Source of the DNA: an uncultured cyanobacterium
Lineage (GTDB): Bacteria > Cyanobacteriota > Cyanobacteriia > Cyanobacteriales > Geitlerinemataceae
Direction of reading: 5' to 3'
Assembly (NCBI GenBank): GCA_937899645.1
Contig: CALCCD010000037.1
Location: 1 to 40,513, forward strand
Length of the DNA stretch: 40,513 nt
Shown: piece by piece, positions 34,219 through 40,513 of the stretch
How the letters are laid out: the number at the start of each line of letters is the position of its first letter
How positions within the stretch are numbered: the first letter of the stretch is position 1
The notes under the pieces: generated by a model
The model's database searches: none
Seen by the model: only the letters and a program-made list of their open reading frames with translations
What the model was told of the DNA's origin: nothing
Translations under genes and position numbers: made by a program

Positions 34219-36120
34219 CTATCGAAACCGTTCGTCAGGACTCGACCCGAGCCGCTCCGTGCGCCGCAGCGGCAGCGTCACCGTGATTTTCGTGCCGGTA
34301 TCGAGCTGGGAGCGTACGCGAATCTGGCCGCCGTGCCGCTCGACGATCGCGAAGCACACCGACAGCCCGAGACCCGTTCCCTGGCCGATCGGCTTCGTCG
34401 TGAAGAACGGATCGAACACGCGATCGATAGCATCCTCCGGGATGCCGATGCCGTTGTCGCGGATCTCGATCGTCGCCTGGCGGCCACTCGCGGCAGTCCG
34501 AACGGTAATTGTCGGCTCCGAGAGGGTGTGGCGAAAACGCTCGAAAACCAGATCGAGAGCGTCGATCGCATTCGCGAGCAGGTTCATCCAAAGCTGGTTG
34601 AGCTGCGCGGGATAGCAGTCGATTTCGGGCAAGTCGCCGTATTGCTTTACGAGGCGAACGCGCGATTTGAGGCGATGGTCGAGCAGCGCCAGCGTGCTGT
34701 CGAGCCCGGCGTGAAGGTCGGCGCGCTTTCGCGACGACTCGTCCAGCCGCGAAAATACCCGCAGCGACAGGACGATCTGGCGAATGCGATCTGCGCCCAT
34801 TCGCATCGACTCGATCTGCTTGGGGATGTCTTCTTGCAGATAGCCGAACTCCACTTCCTCGAGTAAATCCGCCACCGTCTCCACGGGCTCGGGGTAGGCG
34901 TCTTGATACTCCTCGATGATGCCCAAAATATCGCGGACGCAGGTGTCGAGGTGGGCCAGATTGCCGTAGATAAAGTTGACGGGGTTGTTGATTTCGTGAG
35001 CGACGCCTGCCACCATCTGGCCGAGCCCGGACATTTTTTCGATCTGGACGAGCTGGGTTTGAGCGTCGCGGATTTCCTCGCGATCGAGTTCCACCTGCCG
35101 GACGAGGGTGTCGATCGCCTCGGTCAGCGCACCCACCTCGTCGTTGGAAATCTTCGGCACGTGCAGACGGTAGTTCGACTCCTGCGTGATGCGCTGGGCG
35201 AAGGCCGTCACGAAGCTGAGCGGGTAGGAAATAATGCCGCTGATATAAAAAATTGCCAGCGCTGTCACCGACACCGAAACGCCGATACCGACGAGCCAGA
35301 TCCGTAGACTGAGGCCCTCGGCGCGCTCGAGGTCTGCTCTCAGCCAGCGACGCAGATCGTCGAGCTGGGCGCTGAATTCGCTCAGGGCGTAGGCGCGATC
35401 GCGGAAAGCATCGTATTCATCGCTGCCGATAAAGGTCGCTAAGTCCTCAGCGATCTCGTCCGAGCGGCTCGAAGAACCCGAGCCGAGGATCGACTCGAGT
35501 CGGCGCGTGTAGCGCGTAATGACGACGGTGTAGTCCCGAAATTCGTCGGTGTCGAGCGACGGGCTGACGGCGCTCGACACCGACGGTATGTCCGATGGTG
35601 CTGGGCTTCCCGATCGCCTACTGTCGATCCCGCCTGCCGTTTCTGACCCCCTGCCCGCTGTTTCGTCCGCCGCTCTACCCGCAGACAGCGCCAGCGGCTC
35701 TAGCCCGAAGAGCAGATGCGCGCAGTGCTCTAGGCGATCGAGCAGAGCTTCGGCTTCCGTTGCCGAAAATTCGTCGCGCTCCGCCCGTTCCGCCAACTCT
35801 AGGGTTTGGGTCTTGACCAGCAGCATTTGGTTTTGCAGGCGCTCGACCTGGAGCTGCTTGGCGATCGCGGTTAGCTTACGCTCGTGGGCCGCGCGGCGAT
35901 TGGCGCGATCGAGCTGGATCCCAACCGCCGTACTCGCCAGGGTGACGCCGACAACGATCGCGTATCCCCAGCCGATTTTCTGGCGCACGCTCGTCAGCCC
36001 GTTGAGTACGAGCCAGTCCGGCAAAAAATGGTAAAGCCGCGCGAAAAAGGAGCGTGCCTCACTGGCCTGCGCCCCCGGATAGGAGTTTTGAATTCGAGCG
36101 GGTGGAGAATGTTTCGCCAT
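34219..36120 (-). CDS. Membrane-bound sensor histidine kinase
   Basis: This 633-residue kinase has a first membrane helix (about 48-70, GWGYAIVVGVTLASTAVGIQ) and an extracytoplasmic region of about 200 residues with a Ser/Gly-rich low-complexity segment (about 145-190). A second helix (about 273-296) is followed by a HAMP-like segment and coiled coil ending TQLVQIEKMSGLGQM. The H-box is AGVAHEINNPVNFIYGNL with His375. The HATPase domain has WMNLLANAIDAL, RDNGIGIP and FTTKPIGQGTGLGLSVCFAI. This is the HEINNP subclass. No receiver domain or adjacent regulator is present. The sensory region is unassigned. I took the ATG at 36120; the alternative at 36186 adds 22 residues. Confidence 0.93.
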   Translation of the reverse strand: MAKHSPPARIQNSYPGAQASEARSFFARLYHFLPDWLVLNGLTSVRQKIGWGYAIVVGVTLASTAVGIQLDRANRRAAHERKLTAIAKQLQVERLQNQMLLVKTQTLELAERAERDEFSATEAEALLDRLEHCAHLLFGLEPLALSAGRAADETAGRGSETAGGIDSRRSGSPAPSDIPSVSSAVSPSLDTDEFRDYTVVITRYTRRLESILGSGSSSRSDEIAEDLATFIGSDEYDAFRDRAYALSEFSAQLDDLRRWLRADLERAEGLSLRIWLVGIGVSVSVTALAIFYISGIISYPLSFVTAFAQRITQESNYRLHVPKISNDEVGALTEAIDTLVRQVELDREEIRDAQTQLVQIEKMSGLGQMVAGVAHEINNPVNFIYGNLAHLDTCVRDILGIIEEYQDAYPEPVETVADLLEEVEFGYLQEDIPKQIESMRMGADRIRQIVLSLRVFSRLDESSRKRADLHAGLDSTLALLDHRLKSRVRLVKQYGDLPEIDCYPAQLNQLWMNLLANAIDALDLVFERFRHTLSEPTITVRTAASGRQATIEIRDNGIGIPEDAIDRVFDPFFTTKPIGQGTGLGLSVCFAIVERHGGQIRVRSQLDTGTKITVTLPLRRTERLGSSPDERFR

Positions 36121-36681
36121 CAATAAAACGGACGAAGTCAAGGTCAATCGAAAGGTCGTGAAGCTGGCCGCAACGGGCGATCGCATTCAGTCTGGAAACG
36201 GACGCGACTCCAGTATCGGATCGCGCGCCGATTCGCTAGCGTTTTACCGTACGGCCAGATATCGTGCAGATGACTTTCAAAGCCCGAATGGCGAGATTGC
36301 CAAACATGCGAGGCGAGTGAGACTAAATGCCGCCCGGTGAAAGGGGCCGCACCCAGATCGATCGCACCGCCTTAAATCGGCGCTTCAAAATATGGCAGAT
36401 CGTAAACTTAAACGTCAGTATTCAAAGGCACGCTTTGTTACGGCTATCCCACTGCAATTCCGGTGGTAAACCACGCGATTGCGTTGCAACCCGAGCTGCC
36501 GATCCACGGCTAAAGCGTTCCCAGAAAAAGCCATTCACTTCAGAAGTTATGACTTTCTAGAAAAGTCGGTCTTCTAGGATATCGCAAGGAATGGCCTTAT
36601 TTTTCGGCGACCCTTTAGAGGCGAGCGCCCGCCGAGAGTTTCGTCGACGGGCGGTTTTCAGATGCGTCTCGCGCGAACGGT
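36121..36681. other. Long intergenic region between the aldehyde dehydrogenase and the membrane kinase
   Basis: No recognised gene lies in 561 bases. Its right half is AT-richer than its surroundings. It holds a near-perfect palindrome GACTTTCTAGAAAAGTC at 36551-36567, a 10-bp GC-rich hairpin with a T run at 36626-36658, and a 25-codon plus-strand frame at 36392-36469 (MADRKLKRQYSKARF...). That frame lacks a clear ribosome site, so I did not call it. Confidence 0.6.
36626..36658 (+). terminator. GC-rich hairpin, terminator-like
   Basis: CGCCCGCCGA (36626-36635) pairs over 10 positions with TCGACGGGCG (36644-36653), with an 8-base loop. G and TTTT follow on the plus strand. It lies just past the 3' end of the minus-strand aldehyde dehydrogenase gene and may serve that gene. 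The T run, however, is on the plus-strand side, so the orientation is uncertain. Confidence 0.45.
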
Positions 36682-38088
36682 CTACCGAGTTACGATCTTT
36701 TTAATAATGCCCAGCTTGTTGAGATAGGGCGCGTAGAGCAGCGGTGAGTTAAACCATGTCGCCTTTTTCAGCACGCTCTTCGTGTGGGAAAAGGCATTGA
36801 AGCTAGCTTTGCCGTGGTAGGAACCCATACCGCTATTGCCGACACCGCCGAACGGCAGCTCGGGGCAGGCGACGTGGGAGACCGTGTCGTTAACGCTAAC
36901 GCCGCCGGAGCTGGTTTCGCGCAGGACGCGGTTTTGCGCGACTTTGTCTTCGCTGAAGAGATAGAGCGCCAGGGGTTTGGGCCGATCGTTAATCAGCGCG
37001 ATCGCGTCTTCGAGTTTGTCGTAGGTCAGCACCGGCAGGATCGGCCCGAAGATCTCGTCCTGCATAATTGCGTCATCGGGCGAAACGCCATCGAGAATCG
37101 TTGGAGCGATGTAGCGATCGGCGCGATCGTGCTGGCCGCCGCAGATGGTTTTAAAAGCGCTGTTGCCGTCATCGAGCAGACCCACCAGACGATCGAACTG
37201 CGCCGTATTGACGATGCGGCCGTAGTCCGGGCTCTGCTGGGCGTTGTCGCCGTAAAACTCGCGGACGATGGCTTTCAGGCGATCGAGTAGGGCATCCTTC
37301 ACAGCGCGATCGACCAAAATGTAGTCCGGCGCGATGCAGGTTTGGCCGTTGTTGAGCCACTTGCCCCAGGCGATGCGCTTGGCGATGATGTCGAGCTTGG
37401 CGGTGCGATCGACGATGCAGGGGCTCTTGCCGCCCAGCTCCAGCGTCACCGGCGTCAGGTGCTTGGCCGCCGCTGCCATCACGATCTTGCCGATGCGGGT
37501 GCTGCCGGTGAAGAAAATCGAGTCGAACTTGTTTTCGAGCAGCGCTTGGCTGACCTCCGCGTCGCCCTCCACTGCCCAGATGTAGCGCGGGTCGAAGGTT
37601 TCGTTAATCAGCTCGGCAGCCAGCTTGGCGGTGTTCGGCGAGATTTCCGACGGTTTGACGATCGCGCAGTTGCCCGCCGCGATTGCGCCCACCAGCGGCT
37701 GAAACACCAGCTGAAACGGGTAGTTCCACGCGCCGAGGATCAGCGAGCAGCCCAGCGGCTCCGCCTGTCGCCACGCCGAACTCGGCCACTGCTCGATCGG
37801 CACGCTCGCCCGCTGCGGCTTCATCCAGCGCTTCAGGTTTTTCAGCGCGTAGTTGACGTCGGTAATTGCGGCCAGCTCGATATAGGCTTCAAATTCCGGA
37901 CGCCCGAGATCGGCGCGGACGGCTTCGACGATTTTCGACTCGCGATCGAGGATCGCCTGCTTCAGCGCCTCGAGGCGATCGCGGCGGAACTCGTAGCTTT
38001 TCGTTTGGCCAGTTGCGAAGAATTTACGTTGGGCGGCGACGCGATCGGCGATCGTTTCGATCGCGGGGACGGGAGCAGTGAGGGTCAT
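36682..38088 (-). CDS. Class 3 (fatty/apocarotenal-type) aldehyde dehydrogenase
   Basis: This 468-residue NAD(P)-dependent enzyme oxidises aldehydes to acids. Family marks are GAWNYPFQLVFQPLVGAIAA (119-138), VKPSEISPNTAKL (144-156), the nucleotide loop FTGSTRIGK (193-201), LELGGKSP (216-223) with Glu217, and NNGQTCIAPDYIL (246-258) with catalytic Cys251. It lacks the longer N-terminus of class 1/2 enzymes. With the C-terminal hydrophobic and basic tail (LLYAPYLNKLGIIKKIVTR), this places it in the class 3 group. The cyanobacterial member AldE acts on fatty aldehydes and apocarotenals, and a similar role is inferred here. I took the ATG at 38088; the frame is open 17 codons further upstream. 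Confidence 0.94.
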   Translation of the reverse strand: MTLTAPVPAIETIADRVAAQRKFFATGQTKSYEFRRDRLEALKQAILDRESKIVEAVRADLGRPEFEAYIELAAITDVNYALKNLKRWMKPQRASVPIEQWPSSAWRQAEPLGCSLILGAWNYPFQLVFQPLVGAIAAGNCAIVKPSEISPNTAKLAAELINETFDPRYIWAVEGDAEVSQALLENKFDSIFFTGSTRIGKIVMAAAAKHLTPVTLELGGKSPCIVDRTAKLDIIAKRIAWGKWLNNGQTCIAPDYILVDRAVKDALLDRLKAIVREFYGDNAQQSPDYGRIVNTAQFDRLVGLLDDGNSAFKTICGGQHDRADRYIAPTILDGVSPDDAIMQDEIFGPILPVLTYDKLEDAIALINDRPKPLALYLFSEDKVAQNRVLRETSSGGVSVNDTVSHVACPELPFGGVGNSGMGSYHGKASFNAFSHTKSVLKKATWFNSPLLYAPYLNKLGIIKKIVTR

Positions 38089-38184
38089 GGCAACGTGGGG
38101 AAACAGTGTTCTCGGGCTTTCGGAGGTGGGATATGGCAAAGGCGCACGGCGGTGCGTCCTACAGATTGTTTGGCTTCGCGATGA

Positions 38185-39189
38185 TTAGCGACCGGCCTGC
38201 TTGGCCTTTTCGCGCTCGATTTCGCGCTTCAGGGCATCGATTTCGCGAGCAATTTTTTCAATATCGTCGCGATCGGTCTCCGGGCTTGCCTTCGGTTGCT
38301 GCTGGGACGCTGGACTGTTCACATCCACTGCGCCCTCCGCCCCGCAGCGCACGTAGTCGCCATTGCGAATCGCTGCGAACTCCTCGGATTTGCTCCAGTC
38401 GCGCAGATACGCCAGCCGCTCGACGGGGAATGGGTGCGTCATAAAGCCGCCCTGCCCGCCATTCGCCAGCAGGAACTTATAAATCTGATTGAGGTTGTCC
38501 TCGTCCTGGGAGTGGTAGCGATCGGACTGGCGCACGAACTCCTTCAGATCGATTTCGTGGGCGTATTTGCTGCTGCCGCCAGACATTTTCATCATCGTGC
38601 CCATCACCGTATCCAGGTCGTCGGAGACAAGAAGCGCCGCACGATCGGACGACAACTCGGCTTTACGCTTCCACTCGTAAAACGCATACACCAAGCCCAT
38701 CCCGATCGCGTTGCCCAGCCCGAAAGTCATCTCGCCGATCGCGTTCAGCGTCGAGATCGTCCACTGCGCCATCTGGTTGAGCGTCGTGTGTCCGCACTTA
38801 ATATGTCCCAGCTCGTGGGCAATAACCACTCGCAGCTCGTCTTCGTTCATCAAGTCCAGCAGGCCGGAGTGCAAAACGATCGTCGGCTGCTCTTCCCCGA
38901 GGGCGTAGGCGTTAACCTGGGCGTTCTGCGCCACGAACAGCGCGGGCGTCGGGCTAACGTCCAGGTCGCGGACGCACTCGCGAAAGATTTGATAGACCGT
39001 CGAATACTGCCGGGGGCCGACCTCGATATGGTTACCGAGATTGTAGATATACTGCGGGCGCTCGTAGACGAACTCGACGAACTTGCGCGCGAGCATATCG
39101 AAACCGGGAACGCTGCGGAGGGCGCTCTCGGCCTCGCGATCGAGGGGATGGCGGAAAGCTTCGCTGGAAATTCCGGGATAGGACGGCAT
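38185..39189 (-). CDS. M48-family zinc metallopeptidase
   Basis: This 334-residue protein has the zinc motif IAHELGHIKCGH, with His125, Glu126 and His129. The third ligand is Glu178 in RKAELSSDRAALL. A conserved upstream block (APALFVAQN-like: TPALFVAQNAQVNAYALGEE) precedes it. One hydrophobic region (about 145-172, LNAIGEMTFGLGNAIGMGLV) may dip into the membrane. No clear N-terminal signal is present. A conserved THPFPVERLAYLRDW motif lies near 250-265. The tail after about 290 is a Gln/Pro/Ser linker followed by a charged coiled coil (DIEKIAREIDALKREIEREK). The proteolytic target is unknown. It is on the same strand as the aldehyde dehydrogenase, with 96 bases between. Confidence 0.93.
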   Translation of the reverse strand: MPSYPGISSEAFRHPLDREAESALRSVPGFDMLARKFVEFVYERPQYIYNLGNHIEVGPRQYSTVYQIFRECVRDLDVSPTPALFVAQNAQVNAYALGEEQPTIVLHSGLLDLMNEDELRVVIAHELGHIKCGHTTLNQMAQWTISTLNAIGEMTFGLGNAIGMGLVYAFYEWKRKAELSSDRAALLVSDDLDTVMGTMMKMSGGSSKYAHEIDLKEFVRQSDRYHSQDEDNLNQIYKFLLANGGQGGFMTHPFPVERLAYLRDWSKSEEFAAIRNGDYVRCGAEGAVDVNSPASQQQPKASPETDRDDIEKIAREIDALKREIEREKAKQAGR

Positions 39190-39293
39190 GGCTGAGTCGC
39201 TCGATAGTCGCTAGGGTCGGCTGGCACCATTTTAAGAAGGGGCAGCGGCGATCGCGAGGCGCAAAGACCGTAATCGCCGCTGGCTGGGCTGGC

Positions 39294-39410
39294 TAATACC
39301 AAATTTCTAAACTGGAGCTACAGATTGGCTGAGCAAGGGCTGGACGAAGTTGAGGCTTCATACTCACGAGCAACTTTCATCTGTAGCTAGACTTTTCCGT
39401 TTTGGTATAA
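39294..39410. mobile_element. MITE-like element upstream of the Uma2 gene
   Basis: This element of about 117 bp has inverted ends TAATACCAAA (39294-39303) and TTTGGTATAA (39401-39410). A second inverted pair lies inside, AGCTACAGAT (39316-39325) and ATCTGTAGCT (39379-39388). It is too short to encode a transposase, and TAATACCAAA-type ends are typical of cyanobacterial MITEs. Its right end supplies a TATAAA box (39406-39411) just upstream of the Uma2 gene. Confidence 0.75.
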
Positions 39411-39424
39411 AATACAGGCAAGAA

Positions 39425-40003
39425 ATGGTGGCCGATTCCACTCCTGACCCTATGACCCAGTCAATCGCCACGGTTACGCTCGCTGAATTCCTGGCGCGAT
39501 CGGATATCGAGTCGTCTCCAGCCTGGGAATTGATTCGAGGACGTGCAGTTCAGAAGCCGATGCCGACTTTGTTTCACTCGCGGTTGCAGCGCAACTTGAT
39601 GAATTACATCAACGATCGCGCGAAAGGCTTCGAGGCGATTCAGGAATTACGTTGCGTCGTGCCGCCGCAGTCGCCCGTGCCGGATATCTCTGTCATTGCC
39701 GAAGATCGTTTCTCCGATGACTATGGCGCGTTCGAGGGTGCGCCGGATTGGCTTATCGAGATTTTGTCACCCGGTCAGGGGACGCTGGAGCTACAGAACA
39801 ATTTGAAAAATAAAACCCTACACTGCTTGGGAGCCGAGACCCGCTTGGCGTGGCTGATTGACGGCGATCGGCAGCAGATTTGGGTGTGGGCGGCGGATGG
39901 TTTGCCGATCGTCTATTCCGGTACGGACGCCCTGCCCGACCTCGGCATGGGGCTGGGGCTGACGGTCGATCGGGTTGCGGCGCTGGCGCGTCAGCGATCG
40001 TAG
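39425..40003 (+). CDS. Uma2-family (PD-(D/E)XK-fold) putative endonuclease
   Basis: This 192-residue protein belongs to the restriction-endonuclease-like Uma2/DUF820 family, which is strongly expanded in cyanobacteria. Its biological role is mostly unknown. Visible marks are the N-terminal WELIRGRAVQKPMPTLFHSR, then PVPDISVIAEDR with the catalytic-type Asp, DWLIEILSPGQG with the Glu, and a C-terminal TRLAWLIDGDRQQIWVW strand pair. The Lys-rich helix (NNLKNKTLHCLGAET) occupies the position of the usual K..Y block, in diverged form. The start could be ATG 39425 or ATG 39452; I took the first because a weak AGG lies before it. The promoter may come from the MITE directly upstream. Confidence 0.85.
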   Translation: MVADSTPDPMTQSIATVTLAEFLARSDIESSPAWELIRGRAVQKPMPTLFHSRLQRNLMNYINDRAKGFEAIQELRCVVPPQSPVPDISVIAEDRFSDDYGAFEGAPDWLIEILSPGQGTLELQNNLKNKTLHCLGAETRLAWLIDGDRQQIWVWAADGLPIVYSGTDALPDLGMGLGLTVDRVAALARQRS

Positions 40004-40513
40004 CCCACCTGCTACACGTCTCATCCATAGGGCAGCAGCATCGCAGGCACACCCATACCAATCAGTTCCTTTGTCTGCGACATTCAGGTTGCCAAACCGG
40101 CGCGTTATTGCCGCCGGTGGGAACAGCGATCGCCATCAGCCAGCTCGTTCTCATCGAACCGGGGCAGATCTTTAGCGGTCATCTGGGACATAGCGATCGC
40201 CGGTGAAGTTAAATGCTCGGCAATGATAGCGAAGCCATAGGCCGCGGGTGGCTCGACCCTATCACGTATTATCATTAGGTCAGTCAGTCGATCTTCTGCC
40301 ATACGCCACTAAATTCTTACTGGAAATGCATAAGAAAAAAGTAAAGAAAAAGATCGCAGGTATTTACAGACTGTTTTTTCTAGCGATAACGCTAATTAGC
40401 ATTATCAGCTTGTTAGTATTCTTGGCTGGAGAAAGACAAGTCCTAGAAGATAACGAATCAGGGTAAACGCATCTAAAAAGGGGGCGAGATTGGTGTAGGT
40501 TAGGGGGCTATTC
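40004..40513. other. AT-richer right end without a confident gene
   Basis: These 510 bases include an AT-rich segment (about 40255-40470). Two small frames are open: a minus frame at 40105-40302 of unremarkable composition, and the small membrane-type frame entered separately. A TATTATCATTA motif lies near 40266. I see no RNA gene or repeat. Confidence 0.5.
40326..40466 (+). CDS. Possible small membrane protein (46 aa)
   Basis: The frame from ATG 40326 encodes a Lys-rich start (MHKKKVKKKIAGIYR), one hydrophobic segment (LFFLAITLISIISLLVFLAG) and a short acidic end (ERQVLEDNESG). This is the plan of a single-span small membrane protein with positive-inside topology. Codon use is AT-rich and unlike its neighbours. 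No convincing ribosome site is visible, and no family is recognised. It may be transferred DNA or a chance frame. Confidence 0.35.
   Translation: MHKKKVKKKIAGIYRLFFLAITLISIISLLVFLAGERQVLEDNESG

Noticed and set aside
40105-40302. Minus-strand 65-aa frame at the right end
   Set aside because: It has no recognisable motif or ribosome site, and its composition is not clearly protein-like.

Overview
The window is a GC-rich cyanobacterial chromosome segment. The evidence is the very frequent HIP1-type octamer GCGATCGC and its CGATCG core, together with cyanobacterial small-protein families (a DUF4278 protein, a CHGDFTPEN-type small protein) and typical gene products such as class I FBPase, MurE, GpmI followed by SecG, and an AldE-like aldehyde dehydrogenase. 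I do not assign a genus. There are about 30 genes on both strands, mostly housekeeping or signalling genes in short units. I see no rRNA, tRNA, CRISPR array, prophage or intact transposase.

Layout. 0-5.6 kb: edge of a minus-strand gene, a small basic protein, metH, a two-helix membrane protein, and a divergent RluE-type pseudouridine synthase. 5.8-14 kb: a PP2C phosphatase, a small repeat-bearing protein, pilD with a small overlapping upstream gene, FBPase, a small conserved protein, a large polytopic membrane protein and folC. 14-20 kb: a 1265-residue propeller/5'-nucleotidase protein without a signal peptide, preceded by a candidate Pho box array and then by a two-partner-secretion (TpsB) pore gene. 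20-26.5 kb: a lipoprotein, a PAS histidine kinase, a DUF4278 gene with its own visible promoter and terminator, an Mn/Zn-type ABC ATPase-permease pair, and secG. 27-33.5 kb: gpmI, a TauE/SafE permease, a glutaredoxin-like protein, murE and a CNB-SpoIIE phosphatase. 33.5-40.5 kb: a CHAT-domain C-terminal remnant, crcB/fluC, a membrane histidine kinase, an aldehyde dehydrogenase, an M48 peptidase and a Uma2-family gene preceded by a MITE-like element. The last 0.5 kb is AT-richer and carries no confident gene.

How the genes fit together. Most are independent housekeeping functions. The coherent local units are: the candidate phosphate-acquisition unit at 14.0-20.0 kb; the ABC ATPase/permease pair, translationally coupled by TGATG; gpmI and secG on one strand, now separated by two palindromic elements; and pilD with its overlapping small upstream gene. 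Intergenic regions are unusually rich in small palindromes and tandem repeats. These include two dispersed-repeat types, a 14-bp tandem array upstream of the TpsB gene, a 23-bp duplication and a MITE.

The best candidates for something not yet described are: (1) the putative Pho box array with three TTAA cores exactly 22 bp apart upstream of a phosphatase with altered metal ligands next to a TpsB pore; (2) a plus-strand terminator with no gene upstream at 26.1 kb, which may end an unannotated small RNA; (3) the CHAT remnant abutting crcB. All are inferences from sequence and no search was run.
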